Source: an uncultured Eudoraea sp. (GTDB lineage: Bacteria; Bacteroidota; Bacteroidia; Flavobacteriales; Flavobacteriaceae). Taken from it: a stretch of 64,000 nucleotides of DNA. The translations under genes were made by a program, and so were the position numbers. Positions 1 through 9,107 of this stretch are shown one piece after another. Every line of letters begins with the position of its first letter. Positions within the stretch are counted from its first letter, which is position 1. The notes beneath the pieces are model-generated. The model saw only the letters and a list, made by a program, of their open reading frames with translations, had not been told where the DNA came from and searched no databases. The stretch is taken from assembly GCF_947490415.1 (NCBI RefSeq), contig NZ_CANLGX010000005.1:1-64000 (forward strand). Direction: 5' to 3'.

Positions 1-296
1 AGAACAAAATAAACCCATCTGCCACAGACGGTCAGGTTCTTACTACCGTAGCAGGCAATGCGCAATGGGCTGCACCAACAGCCGGGGCAGTGCAAACAAC
101 CGCAGCAATAGACGGTGATGGACTAGCGGGAAACCCTTTGGATCTCGCTGACAATGCAGTAACAACAGCAAAAATAGCCGATGGACAAGTACAGACGGCA
201 GACATAGCCGATGCTAACGTGACCGAGAACAAAATAAACCCATCAGCCACAGACGGTCAGGTTCTTACTACCGTAGCAGGCAATGCACAATGGGCT
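1..296 (+). repeat. 75-codon tandem repeat, two visible copies of the conserved block
   Basis: The block at 1-71 recurs almost perfectly at 226-296, a spacing of 225 bp or exactly 75 codons. More copies probably lie to the left of the window. The period preserves the reading frame, so copy number could change without frameshift. Confidence 0.85.
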
Positions 297-587
297 ACTG
301 TTCCTAGTCCTGTAAAAGGTATTGCAAAGATCAATAGTATAGGAACAATTGCACAAGCAACTTCTGGTTTAATTAATAGCGTTGTTTCTAATATTACTGG
401 GGAATATACAGTTAACTTAAATGCAGGATTTGTTACTACAACCAATTTTATATTGCAACTAAGTGTTCTTGGTGATTATAGAATTTATGCAACGGGACAG
501 GGCACCAATAGTTTTACCATTCAAATAAAGACCGGTCAAACTAACGCACTAGTAAATGCTGATTGGTATTTTACAATTTCGGAATAA
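3..587 (+). CDS. C-terminal part of a repeat-containing surface (fibre-like) protein, 5' truncated by the window edge
   Basis: The frame is open from the left edge, so the true start lies outside the window; the internal GTG at 90 is not a credible start. The visible 194 residues hold at least one full 75-residue repeat (Ala/Asp/Thr-rich, with TAKIADGQ and ATDGQVLTTVAGNAQWA-type motifs), then a ~90-residue C-terminal domain rich in Val, Thr and Asn, which I infer to be a beta-rich tip. No T9SS C-terminal sorting domain is visible. The stop lies 4 nt before the CHU_C-domain gene at 592, the same arrangement as the 1926-aa gene and its partner at 7686. The family is not recognised by name; a secreted fibre or adhesin is inferred. 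Confidence 0.8.
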   Translation, partial: NKINPSATDGQVLTTVAGNAQWAAPTAGAVQTTAAIDGDGLAGNPLDLADNAVTTAKIADGQVQTADIADANVTENKINPSATDGQVLTTVAGNAQWATVPSPVKGIAKINSIGTIAQATSGLINSVVSNITGEYTVNLNAGFVTTTNFILQLSVLGDYRIYATGQGTNSFTIQIKTGQTNALVNADWYFTISE

Positions 588-591
588 TTAG

Positions 592-1737
592 ATGAAAATT
601 AGGTTAACTATCATATCGCTTTTATTAGGTCAGGTGATACTTGCCCAAACCGCCCTGTACAACAGCGGGAACATTCGTATTCACCAGGACGGGCAGCTGG
701 GTTTTCATACGGACCTTATCAACAATGCCTCTTTTGATGAAAACCTGGGCCTGGCAGGCTTTTACGGCAGCTCCCTGATCTCCGTAACCGGAGCCTTTGC
801 CCCCGTATTTTTCGATACCGAAATTGCGAATGACCTGGGGGTGCAACTCAATACCTCCCTAAATGTGACCAACAACACCAACTTTGTGGTGGGCGACTTT
901 ATAACCCCACGTAATTCAGTAGACATCTATTACAATTTTATCCGCGATGCCTTTTATGTAGGCTCCGGAGACGGTTCTAAAATAGACGGTTATGCCTCCC
1001 TGACAGGGCAACAAAGCTTTACATTTCCGGTAGGAGATTCACAACAGTTAAGGCCTTTGATTCTAAATTCAGATAGCGCTAATGCCTTTGCCAGATGCGC
1101 GTACTTTTTTGAAGATCCCAATAATCCTTCCACTTTTCCAGGTTTTAATACAGATCTAAAACCCAGATCCATAGATGCGATAAGCAACCGGGAATTTTGG
1201 CGTCTGGAAGGAACTGTCCCTTCCACCATAACGCTCAGCTGGAATGCCAGAAGCGACATAGCCTCTCTGGCTACAGATATTAATGCAGTAACCCTTATGG
1301 GCTGGAATAAGCAGTCAAACAGTTGGATTCCTCTTGGGAGTGCCGCTATAGGGGGCGACCTTACCACCGGATTTGTAAGTTCTGAAACCTTTGTCCCGGA
1401 TGACTTTGAGGTGATTACCTTTGGAAGCCTGGCCGAACCAGAGGATATTTTAACCCTGGACAACTATTTTGTTTCCCCTAACGGAGACGGCATAAATGAT
1501 GTTTTGGTCATTGAAGAAATGGAACTAAGCCCCAACAACAGCATCCGGATTTTTGACCGCTATGGTTTGAAGGTCTTTGAAATGACGAATTATACCAATG
1601 AATTTGGAGGTATTTCCAACATAGATAATCTGGTAATTAACCGGGAACAAGGCCTGCCTGAAGGAGTATATTTCTATGTTATTTCGCTGGATGACCTGGG
1701 TTTAAATTATCAGGGCTTTTTGTTTTTGGATCGATAA
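592..1737 (+). CDS. T9SS type B sorting domain (CHU_C) protein, fibre-module partner
   Basis: The 381-residue protein begins with a signal peptide (about residues 1-19, ending LAQ). A ~270-residue unique region follows, with the motifs YFFEDPNN and REFWRLEG and an IRIHQDG-type N-terminus. The last ~90 residues are a gliding-motility-associated C-terminal domain (CHU_C/TIGR04131 type): NYFVSPNGDGINDVL, then SIRIFDRYG and GVYFYVI. In characterised Bacteroidetes this domain directs export through the type IX system and surface display. The gene starts 4 nt after the upstream repeat protein and is clearly paralogous to the gene at 7686. The role of the unique region is unknown; a surface scaffold or anchor for the upstream fibre protein is an inference. 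Confidence 0.9.
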   Translation: MKIRLTIISLLLGQVILAQTALYNSGNIRIHQDGQLGFHTDLINNASFDENLGLAGFYGSSLISVTGAFAPVFFDTEIANDLGVQLNTSLNVTNNTNFVVGDFITPRNSVDIYYNFIRDAFYVGSGDGSKIDGYASLTGQQSFTFPVGDSQQLRPLILNSDSANAFARCAYFFEDPNNPSTFPGFNTDLKPRSIDAISNREFWRLEGTVPSTITLSWNARSDIASLATDINAVTLMGWNKQSNSWIPLGSAAIGGDLTTGFVSSETFVPDDFEVITFGSLAEPEDILTLDNYFVSPNGDGINDVLVIEEMELSPNNSIRIFDRYGLKVFEMTNYTNEFGGISNIDNLVINREQGLPEGVYFYVISLDDLGLNYQGFLFLDR

Positions 1738-1901
1738 TTCAGGGCACTGAACAGGTCGATAAAGTGCCATATTCTACGGTAATTAAAAGCTATTCTTCTT
1801 TTCACCACACATTTTTAGAGCTACACAACATTTTCTATACAGGTCCTCATCTTAGGGGTATTTTTACGTTCAATTAATGATTTGGCCCAAATCTTTATAA
1901 A

Positions 1902-4900
1902 ATGAACCTAAAAAAATTGCTTTTTGCACTGTTAGTCGTGTCTTCAACCCTAGCGACAGCACAGGTAAAAATTGGTGAAAACCCCAATAACATTAATTCT
2001 GCTTCTATTTTAGAATTGGAAAGCAGTAACAAAGCTTTAGTTCTTACCCGGCTTACTACAGCTCAAATGCAAAGCATTACCCCATTGCGTGGCGCTTTGG
2101 TTTATAATATTGAAGCCCAATGCGTCTTCATGTACAATGGAACACAATGGAATGACCTCTGTAGCGGGTCAGGCTCAACTCCAGGTACTTTTACTTTTGT
2201 TGATAATGGAAATGGAACTTTTACCATAAATTATTCGGACGGAACCTCTTTTACTTCTTCAGATTTAACAGGACCACAGGGATTACCGGGTATCGATGGT
2301 GCAGATGGCGTTGATGGAACAAATGGTATTGATGGTACTGATGGTAATGGGATTGCCTCTACAACAGATAACGGCAACGGCACTTTTACCCTGAACTTTA
2401 CCGATGGATCAAGTTTTACCACTATGGACCTTACTGGTCCGGCAGGAGCTAATGGCGCTGATGGAACAAATGGTATTGATGGTGCTGATGGCGCTGATGG
2501 AACTAATGGTTTGGACGGTCTTAATGGAACAGACGGTGTTGACGGAACGGACGGTGCTGATGGCAACGGGATTGCTTCTACAACAGATAATGGCAATGGA
2601 ACTTTTACCCTGAATTTTACAGACGGATCAAGTTTTACCACTACGGACCTTACTGGTCCGGCAGGAGCTAATGGCACTGATGGTGTTGATGGAACAAATG
2701 GTATTGATGGTGCTGACGGAACAGACGGTGCTGATGGCAATGGGATTGCTTCTACAACAGATAACGGCAACGGAACTTTTACCCTGAATTTTACAGACGG
2801 ATCAAGTTTTACCACTATGGACCTTACTGGTCCGGCAGGAGCTAATGGCGCTGATGGAACAAATGGTACTAATGGTGCTGACGGAACAGATGGTGCCGAT
2901 GGCAACGGGATTGCTTCTACAACAGATAACGGTAACGGAACTTTTACCCTGAACTTTACCGACGGGTCAAGTTTTACCACTTCAGATTTAACAGGACCAC
3001 AGGGACTGCAGGGAATACCGGGTATCGATGGCATAAATGGTGCTGACGGAACAGATGGTGCCGATGGCAACGGGATTGCTTCTACATCAGATAACGGCAA
3101 TGGAACTTTTACCCTGAATTTTACAGACGGATCAAGTTTTACCACTATGGACCTTACTGGTCCGGCAGGAGCTAATGGCGCTGATGGAACAAATGGTATT
3201 GATGGTGCTGACGGAACGGATGGTGCCGATGGTAATGGGATTGCCTCTACAACAGATAACGGCAACGGAACTTTCACCCTGAATTTTACAGACGGATCGA
3301 GCTTTACTACTTCAGATTTAACAGGGCCACAGGGACTGCAGGGAATACCGGGTGTCGATGGCTCAGACGGAACAAATGGTGTTGATGGTGCTAACGGAAC
3401 AGACGGTGCTGATGGCAACGGGATTGCTTCTACAAGTGATAACGGCAACGGAACTTTCACCCTGAATTTTACCGACGGATCGAGCTTTACTACTTCAGAT
3501 TTAACAGGGCCACAGGGACTGCAGGGATTACCAGGTATCGATGGTACAGATGGCATAAATGGTGCTGACGGAACAGATGGTGCCGATGGCAACGGGATTG
3601 CTTCTACATCAGATAACGGCAACGGAACTTTTACCCTGAACTTTTCCGATGGATCCAGCTTTACTACTTCAGATCTCACTGGTCCGGCAGGAGTTAATGG
3701 CGCTGATGGTATTGATGGAACGGACGGTGCTGATGGCAACGGAATTGCCTCTACAACAGATAACGGTAACGGAACCTTTACCCTGAATTTTACAGACGGA
3801 TCAAGTTTTACCACTATGGACCTTACTGGTCCGGCAGGAGCTAATGGCGCTGACGGAACAGACGGTGCCGATGGTAATGGGATTGCTTCTACAACAGATA
3901 ACGGTAACGGTACTTTTACCCTGAACTTTACCGATGGATCCAGCTTTACTACTATGGACCTTACTGGTCCGGCAGGAGCTAATGGCATTGATGGAACAAA
4001 TGGTATTGATGGTACAGATGGTAATGGGATTGCTTCTACAACAGATAACGGGAACGGAACCTTTACCCTGAACTTTACCGACGGATCGAGCTTTACTACT
4101 TCAGATTTAACAGGGCCACAGGGACTGCAGGGAATACCTGGTATAGATGGTGCAGACGGCACAAATGGTATTGATGGTGTTGACGGAACAAATGGTATTG
4201 ATGGTACAGATGGTAATGGGATTGCTTCTACAACAGATAACGGCAACGGAACTTTCACCCTGAATTTTACTGACGGATCAAGTTTTACTACTTCAGATTT
4301 AACAGGACCACAGGGACTGCAAGGAATACCTGGTATAGATGGTGCAGACGGCACAAATGGTATTGATGGTGTTGACGGAACAAATGGTGCTGATGGCAAC
4401 GGGATTGCTTCTACATCAGATAACGGTAACGGAACTTTTACCCTGAACTTTACCGACGGGTCAAGCTTTACTACTTCAGATTTAACAGGGCCACAGGGAC
4501 TGCAGGGAATACCGGGTGTCGATGGTACAGATGGCATAAATGGTGCTGACGGAACAGACGGTGCCGATGGTAATGGGATTGCTTCTACAAGTGATAACGG
4601 CAACGGAACTTTTACCTTGAGCTTTACCGACGGATCGAGCTTTACTACTTCAGATTTAACAGGGCCACAGGGACTGCAGGGATTACCGGGTGTCGATGGT
4701 ACAGATGGCATAAATGGTGCTGACGGAACAGACGGCACGGATGGTAACGGGATTGCCTCTTCAACAGATAACGGTAACGGAACTTTTACCCTGAATTTTA
4801 CAGACGGATCGAGCTTTACTACTTCAGATTTAACAGGGCCACAGGGACTGCAGGGATTACCAGGTATCGATGGTACAGATGGCATAAATGGTGCTGACGG

Positions 4901-7682
4901 AACAGATGGTGCCGATGGCAACGGGATTGCTTCTACATCAGATAACGGCAATGGAACTATTACCCTGAACTTTACCGACGGATCGAGCTTTACTTCTTCA
5001 GATTTAACAGGACCACAGGGACTGCAAGGAATACCTGGTATAGATGGTGCAGACGGCACAAATGGTATTGATGGTGTTGACGGAACAAATGGTATTGATG
5101 GTACAGATGGTAATGGGATTGCTTCTACAACAGATAACGGCAACGGAACTTTCACCCTGAATTTTACAGACGGATCAAGTTTTACCACTATGGACCTTAC
5201 TGGTCCGGCAGGAGCTAATGGCGCTGATGGAACAAATGGTATTGATGGTGCTGACGGAACAGACGGCGCGGATGGCAACGGGATTGCTTCTACATCAGAT
5301 AACGGCAATGGAACTTTTACCCTGAACTTTACCGACGGATCGAGCTTTACTACTTCAGATTTAACAGGGCCACAGGGACTGCAGGGATTACCAGGTATCG
5401 ATGGTACAGATGGCATAAATGGTGCTGACGGAACAGACGGTGCTGATGGCAACGGAATAGCCTCTACAACAGATAACGGCAACGGAACTTTTACCTTGAG
5501 CTTTACCGACGGATCGAGCTTTACTACTTCAGATTTAACAGGGCCACAGGGAATACCGGGTGTCGATGGCTCAGACGGAACAAATGGTGTTGATGGTGCT
5601 GACGGAACAGACGGTGCAGATGGCAATGGGATTGCTTCTACAACAAATAATGGCAATGGAACTTTTACCCTGAATTTTACCGACGGATCGAGTTTTACTA
5701 CTTCAGATTTAACAGGGCCACAGGGACTGCAGGGATTACCAGGTATCGATGGTACAGATGGCATAAATGGTGCTGACGGAACAGATGGTGCCGATGGCAA
5801 CGGGATTGCTTCTACAACAGATAACGGCAACGGAACTTTTACCCTGAATTTTAACGATGGGTCAAGTTTTACCACTATGGACCTTACTGGTCCGGCAGGA
5901 GCTAATGGCACTGATGGAACAAATGGTACTAATGGTGATGACGGAACAGACGGTGCTGATGGCAACGGAATAGCCTCTACAACAGATAACGGCAACGGAA
6001 CTTTTACCTTGAGCTTTACCGACGGATCAAGTTTTACCACTTCAGATTTAACAGGACCACAGGGATTACCGGGTATCGATGGTGCAGATGGCGCTGACGG
6101 AACTAATGGCGTGGACGGTCTTAATGGAACAGACGGTGTTGACGGATCGGACGGTGCCGATGGTAATGGGATTGCTTCTACAAGTGATAACGGCAACGGA
6201 ACTTTCACCCTGAATTTTACAGACGGAACGAGCTTTACTACTTCAGATTTAACAGGGCCACAGGGACTGCAGGGATTACCAGGTATCGATGGTACAGATG
6301 GCATAAATGGTGCTGACGGAACAGATGGTGCCGATGGCAATGGGATTGCTTCTACATCAGATAACGGTAACGGAACTTTTACCCTGAACTTCACCGATGG
6401 ATCAAGCTTTACTTCTTCAGATTTAACAGGACCACAGGGATTACCGGGTATCGATGGTGCAGATGGCGCTGACGGAACTAATGGCGTGGACGGTCTTAAT
6501 GGAACAGACGGTGTTGACGGATCGGACGGTGCCGATGGTAATGGGATTGCTTCTACAAGTGATAACGGCAACGGAACTTTCACCCTGAATTTTACCGACG
6601 GATCGAGCTTTACTACTTCAGATTTAACAGGGCCACAGGGACTGCAGGGATTACCGGGTGCAGATGGCGTTGATGGAACAAATGGTATTGATGGTACTGA
6701 TGGTAATGGGATTGCCTCTACAACAGATAACGGCAACGGTACTTTTACACTGAATTTTACCGACGGATCGAGCTTTACTACTTCAGATTTAACAGGACCA
6801 CAGGGACTGCAGGGAATACCGGGTGTCGATGGTACAGATGGTATTGATGGTGCTGATGGCAACGGGATTGCCTCTACAACAGATAACGGTAACGGAACTT
6901 TCACCCTGAACTTTACCGATGGATCAAGTTTTACCACTATGGACCTGACTGGTCCGGCAGGAGCTGATGGTGTTGATGGCTTAGATGGTACAGAAATTTC
7001 GGGAACTTCGGGCTCAATCTTTTTTGCAGGTTCCGATGGAAAAATAACCGAAAATAATAGTCAGGTATTTTGGGACAATACCAATAATCGATTGGGAATT
7101 GCAACCAATGGCCCAACTGAAAAAATTGATGTTAACGGGAGTGCGAGGTTTAGAACATTGAGTAGCGCCGATAATACTGATGATATTCTGGCAGCAGATG
7201 CTTCTGGGGTATTGCAAAGATCTCAAATTAACTACGGTGCCAGATGGATAAACAGCAATACTTCTACCAATCTTAACGTTGATAATACAATTGCACCAAT
7301 TTTTGGGATACAGGATTATAATGATGATAGTTCAAATTTATATATCGCTACAAGTACATCCCTCACCGTAAAGATAGCCGGGAGATATGATATTAGGGCG
7401 AATTTGTCTTTAATAGGAATTGATTCTAACCAAAAAACAGAAGAAGGAACGAACGTAAATGCCCGAATTGCTGTAAATAGTATTCCTATTGGAGCCATTG
7501 GAGCCTCAGGCTTTATCAGATATAATTATGATAATGATCATTCCAGCATACACCTTAACGAAATATTACAACTTAACGCTAATGATGTTGTAACGATAAT
7601 AACCTACAGAGAAGCAAATTCAGGTACCGTTCAATTTAGTGGCTCCGGAGAATCCAGTTTTGTAATAAACAAACTACGATAG
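1902..7682 (+). CDS. Giant collagen-like/beta-repeat fibre protein with C1q/TNF-like head
   Basis: This 1926-residue protein has a signal peptide (about residues 1-20, ending ATA/Q). An N-terminal stretch of ~80 residues is followed by about 28 repeat units from residue ~98 to ~1690. Each unit has a beta-strand part (DNGNGTFTLNFTDGSSFTT.DLTGP) and a Gly-rich part of variable length made of GxD/GxN/GPQG triplets, like bacterial collagen-like proteins. The C-terminus has a tail-fibre-like segment (NNRLGIATNGPTEKIDVNG, near residue 1730) and a ~150-residue region whose pattern suggests a jelly-roll C1q/TNF-type head. I see no type A or B T9SS domain. The stop is 3 nt before the CHU_C-domain partner at 7686. 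A long trimeric surface fibre is inferred; the exact start is supported by the signal peptide. Confidence 0.9.
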   Translation: MNLKKLLFALLVVSSTLATAQVKIGENPNNINSASILELESSNKALVLTRLTTAQMQSITPLRGALVYNIEAQCVFMYNGTQWNDLCSGSGSTPGTFTFVDNGNGTFTINYSDGTSFTSSDLTGPQGLPGIDGADGVDGTNGIDGTDGNGIASTTDNGNGTFTLNFTDGSSFTTMDLTGPAGANGADGTNGIDGADGADGTNGLDGLNGTDGVDGTDGADGNGIASTTDNGNGTFTLNFTDGSSFTTTDLTGPAGANGTDGVDGTNGIDGADGTDGADGNGIASTTDNGNGTFTLNFTDGSSFTTMDLTGPAGANGADGTNGTNGADGTDGADGNGIASTTDNGNGTFTLNFTDGSSFTTSDLTGPQGLQGIPGIDGINGADGTDGADGNGIASTSDNGNGTFTLNFTDGSSFTTMDLTGPAGANGADGTNGIDGADGTDGADGNGIASTTDNGNGTFTLNFTDGSSFTTSDLTGPQGLQGIPGVDGSDGTNGVDGANGTDGADGNGIASTSDNGNGTFTLNFTDGSSFTTSDLTGPQGLQGLPGIDGTDGINGADGTDGADGNGIASTSDNGNGTFTLNFSDGSSFTTSDLTGPAGVNGADGIDGTDGADGNGIASTTDNGNGTFTLNFTDGSSFTTMDLTGPAGANGADGTDGADGNGIASTTDNGNGTFTLNFTDGSSFTTMDLTGPAGANGIDGTNGIDGTDGNGIASTTDNGNGTFTLNFTDGSSFTTSDLTGPQGLQGIPGIDGADGTNGIDGVDGTNGIDGTDGNGIASTTDNGNGTFTLNFTDGSSFTTSDLTGPQGLQGIPGIDGADGTNGIDGVDGTNGADGNGIASTSDNGNGTFTLNFTDGSSFTTSDLTGPQGLQGIPGVDGTDGINGADGTDGADGNGIASTSDNGNGTFTLSFTDGSSFTTSDLTGPQGLQGLPGVDGTDGINGADGTDGTDGNGIASSTDNGNGTFTLNFTDGSSFTTSDLTGPQGLQGLPGIDGTDGINGADGTDGADGNGIASTSDNGNGTITLNFTDGSSFTSSDLTGPQGLQGIPGIDGADGTNGIDGVDGTNGIDGTDGNGIASTTDNGNGTFTLNFTDGSSFTTMDLTGPAGANGADGTNGIDGADGTDGADGNGIASTSDNGNGTFTLNFTDGSSFTTSDLTGPQGLQGLPGIDGTDGINGADGTDGADGNGIASTTDNGNGTFTLSFTDGSSFTTSDLTGPQGIPGVDGSDGTNGVDGADGTDGADGNGIASTTNNGNGTFTLNFTDGSSFTTSDLTGPQGLQGLPGIDGTDGINGADGTDGADGNGIASTTDNGNGTFTLNFNDGSSFTTMDLTGPAGANGTDGTNGTNGDDGTDGADGNGIASTTDNGNGTFTLSFTDGSSFTTSDLTGPQGLPGIDGADGADGTNGVDGLNGTDGVDGSDGADGNGIASTSDNGNGTFTLNFTDGTSFTTSDLTGPQGLQGLPGIDGTDGINGADGTDGADGNGIASTSDNGNGTFTLNFTDGSSFTSSDLTGPQGLPGIDGADGADGTNGVDGLNGTDGVDGSDGADGNGIASTSDNGNGTFTLNFTDGSSFTTSDLTGPQGLQGLPGADGVDGTNGIDGTDGNGIASTTDNGNGTFTLNFTDGSSFTTSDLTGPQGLQGIPGVDGTDGIDGADGNGIASTTDNGNGTFTLNFTDGSSFTTMDLTGPAGADGVDGLDGTEISGTSGSIFFAGSDGKITENNSQVFWDNTNNRLGIATNGPTEKIDVNGSARFRTLSSADNTDDILAADASGVLQRSQINYGARWINSNTSTNLNVDNTIAPIFGIQDYNDDSSNLYIATSTSLTVKIAGRYDIRANLSLIGIDSNQKTEEGTNVNARIAVNSIPIGAIGASGFIRYNYDNDHSSIHLNEILQLNANDVVTIITYREANSGTVQFSGSGESSFVINKLR
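2196..6965 (+). repeat. About 28 tandem imperfect repeats inside the fibre gene
   Basis: Units of roughly 120-220 bp share a near-identical core encoding NGNGTFTLNFTDGSSFTT and differ in the length of the Gly-Asp/Gly-Asn triplet run. Two variants of the joint alternate irregularly, LTGPAGANG and LTGPQGLQG(I/L)PG. Several non-adjacent units are nearly identical in DNA, which suggests duplication or gene conversion. A long antisense frame over this block is a by-product of the repeat composition. Confidence 0.95.
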
Positions 7683-7685
7683 TAA

Positions 7686-8846
7686 ATGAGATACCTTATT
7701 GCCATATTACTATTCTTGGCGTGGTGCTTTCAGCTAATGAGTCAGGAAGCACTGCACAATTATGGCACTATACAGATCCATGAAACCGCAATGGTTGGAT
7801 TACATTTGGATCTCATCAATGACGGTAGTTTTGACCAGAATATGGGCCTGGTCGGTTTTTACAGTGATTTTGGTCAGCTAACAGTCTCTGGGGCTTTTAC
7901 GCCCATCTTTTTTGATGCTGAAATAGCCGTTGAAGACGGTTTGGTACTGCAAACTTCTTTGGGTGTAAACAATAATGGAAATTTAATTACAGGTGATATT
8001 ATCACGCCCAGGACGCAATCAGGAGTTTATTCAAATTTCTTTGACAACTCTTTTTATACCGGTGAAAGCAGTGTTTCAAAAGTATATGGCTATGCGGCGA
8101 TGACCAATAAAGATACTTTTATATTTCCAGTTGGTGATGACCAAAGGCTAAGACCTTTAACCATAAGATCTATGGCCACAAATTCTTTGGCAAAATGTGC
8201 CTACTTTTTTGAAGATCCCAATAATTCAAAAACTTTAAACGCCTTTTTCAACACAAATAAAAGGGCCTCAGAATATATGTCTGTCAGTGATAAAGAATTT
8301 TGGAGACTGGAAGGAGATGTTCCTTCCCATGTAACTCTAAGTTGGGATGGTTACAGCAATGTTGCAGCCTTAGGTGAATTTATGAGCGATCTCAAAGTGG
8401 TCGGCTGGAGCAAATCTGAAAGCCAATGGGTTAGTTTGGGTAACACCGCTGTAGAAGGTGGTATGGCCTACGGCACCATTACTTCAGATCTTTTTGTCCC
8501 CAATGATTATGAGATTATTACCATAGGAGGAAATGATGACATGCTTGAAACCTTTGATACCATTGAGTTGGATAACTATTATATGACCCCCAATGGTGAC
8601 GGTCAAAATGACGTGCTAACCATTGAAGGCCTCGAAAATTCTCCTAGCAATTCCCTTCAGATTTTTAACCGATACGGTGTTTTGGTCTATACTAAAGATA
8701 ACTACAGAGGCGATTTTAATGGGTATTCCAACATGGAAAATGCAATTCAAAAGGATTCTGGATTAGAAACCGGCATCTACTTTTATATCATTACACTTAA
8801 TGATTTGCGAAGAAAACACCAGGGCTATCTCTATATTTCCAACTAG
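7686..8846 (+). CDS. T9SS type B sorting domain (CHU_C) protein, second copy
   Basis: The 386-residue protein has a signal peptide (about residues 1-19, ending MSQ), a unique region paralogous to the gene at 592 along its whole length (shared IQIHETA/IRIHQDG start, YFFEDPNN, EFWRLEG, VTLSWD), and a C-terminal CHU_C domain (NYYMTPNGDGQNDVL, SLQIFNRYGVLVY, GIYFYIITL). It starts 3 nt after the giant fibre gene, so the two are probably translated from one mRNA. Export by the type IX system to the cell surface is expected from the domain. The link with the fibre protein rests on gene order only. Confidence 0.9.
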   Translation: MRYLIAILLFLAWCFQLMSQEALHNYGTIQIHETAMVGLHLDLINDGSFDQNMGLVGFYSDFGQLTVSGAFTPIFFDAEIAVEDGLVLQTSLGVNNNGNLITGDIITPRTQSGVYSNFFDNSFYTGESSVSKVYGYAAMTNKDTFIFPVGDDQRLRPLTIRSMATNSLAKCAYFFEDPNNSKTLNAFFNTNKRASEYMSVSDKEFWRLEGDVPSHVTLSWDGYSNVAALGEFMSDLKVVGWSKSESQWVSLGNTAVEGGMAYGTITSDLFVPNDYEIITIGGNDDMLETFDTIELDNYYMTPNGDGQNDVLTIEGLENSPSNSLQIFNRYGVLVYTKDNYRGDFNGYSNMENAIQKDSGLETGIYFYIITLNDLRRKHQGYLYISN

Positions 8847-8940
8847 TCCGTTATTCCAATTAAATCCTCTCATCATTCTACCAGCCTTCAGGGATTCATT
8901 TTGCCTTATCAACAGATAAACCCTCTACAGTGTATATTTT

Positions 8941-8965
8941 TTTGTCAAAATACTTATTAACTTTG
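8941..8965 (+). promoter_or_regulatory. Candidate Bacteroidetes promoter upstream of the VanY-like gene
   Basis: TTTG at 8941-8944 and an exact TAnnTTTG box, TAACTTTG, at 8958-8965. The spacer of 13 nt is shorter than usual. The implied leader of ~135 nt contains an 8-bp inverted repeat (8980-8987 with 8994-9001). Confidence 0.35.
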
Positions 8966-9107
8966 AAGTAAGCTGTTTAGATGTAAATCATACTTTACAT
9001 CCTTACATGGCAAAATAATTATATTTAAGAATCCTATTTAAATAAATGGTATCTTATTTGATTGGAAGATACAAATCATATAATGTCCCTGATTAAACCG
9101 AAAAATT

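Noticed and set aside
2231-6937. 1568-aa frame on the minus strand across the fibre repeats
   Set aside because: It is the antisense of the repeats: low-complexity Pro/Ser/Val repeats with the same period, no signal peptide and no start context. The plus-strand gene has a signal peptide, recognisable domains and an operon partner.
3-8846. Prophage tail-fibre region
   Set aside because: Tail-fibre-like motifs occur, but no phage structural, lysis or integrase genes are near; signal peptides and CHU_C domains point to cell-surface proteins.
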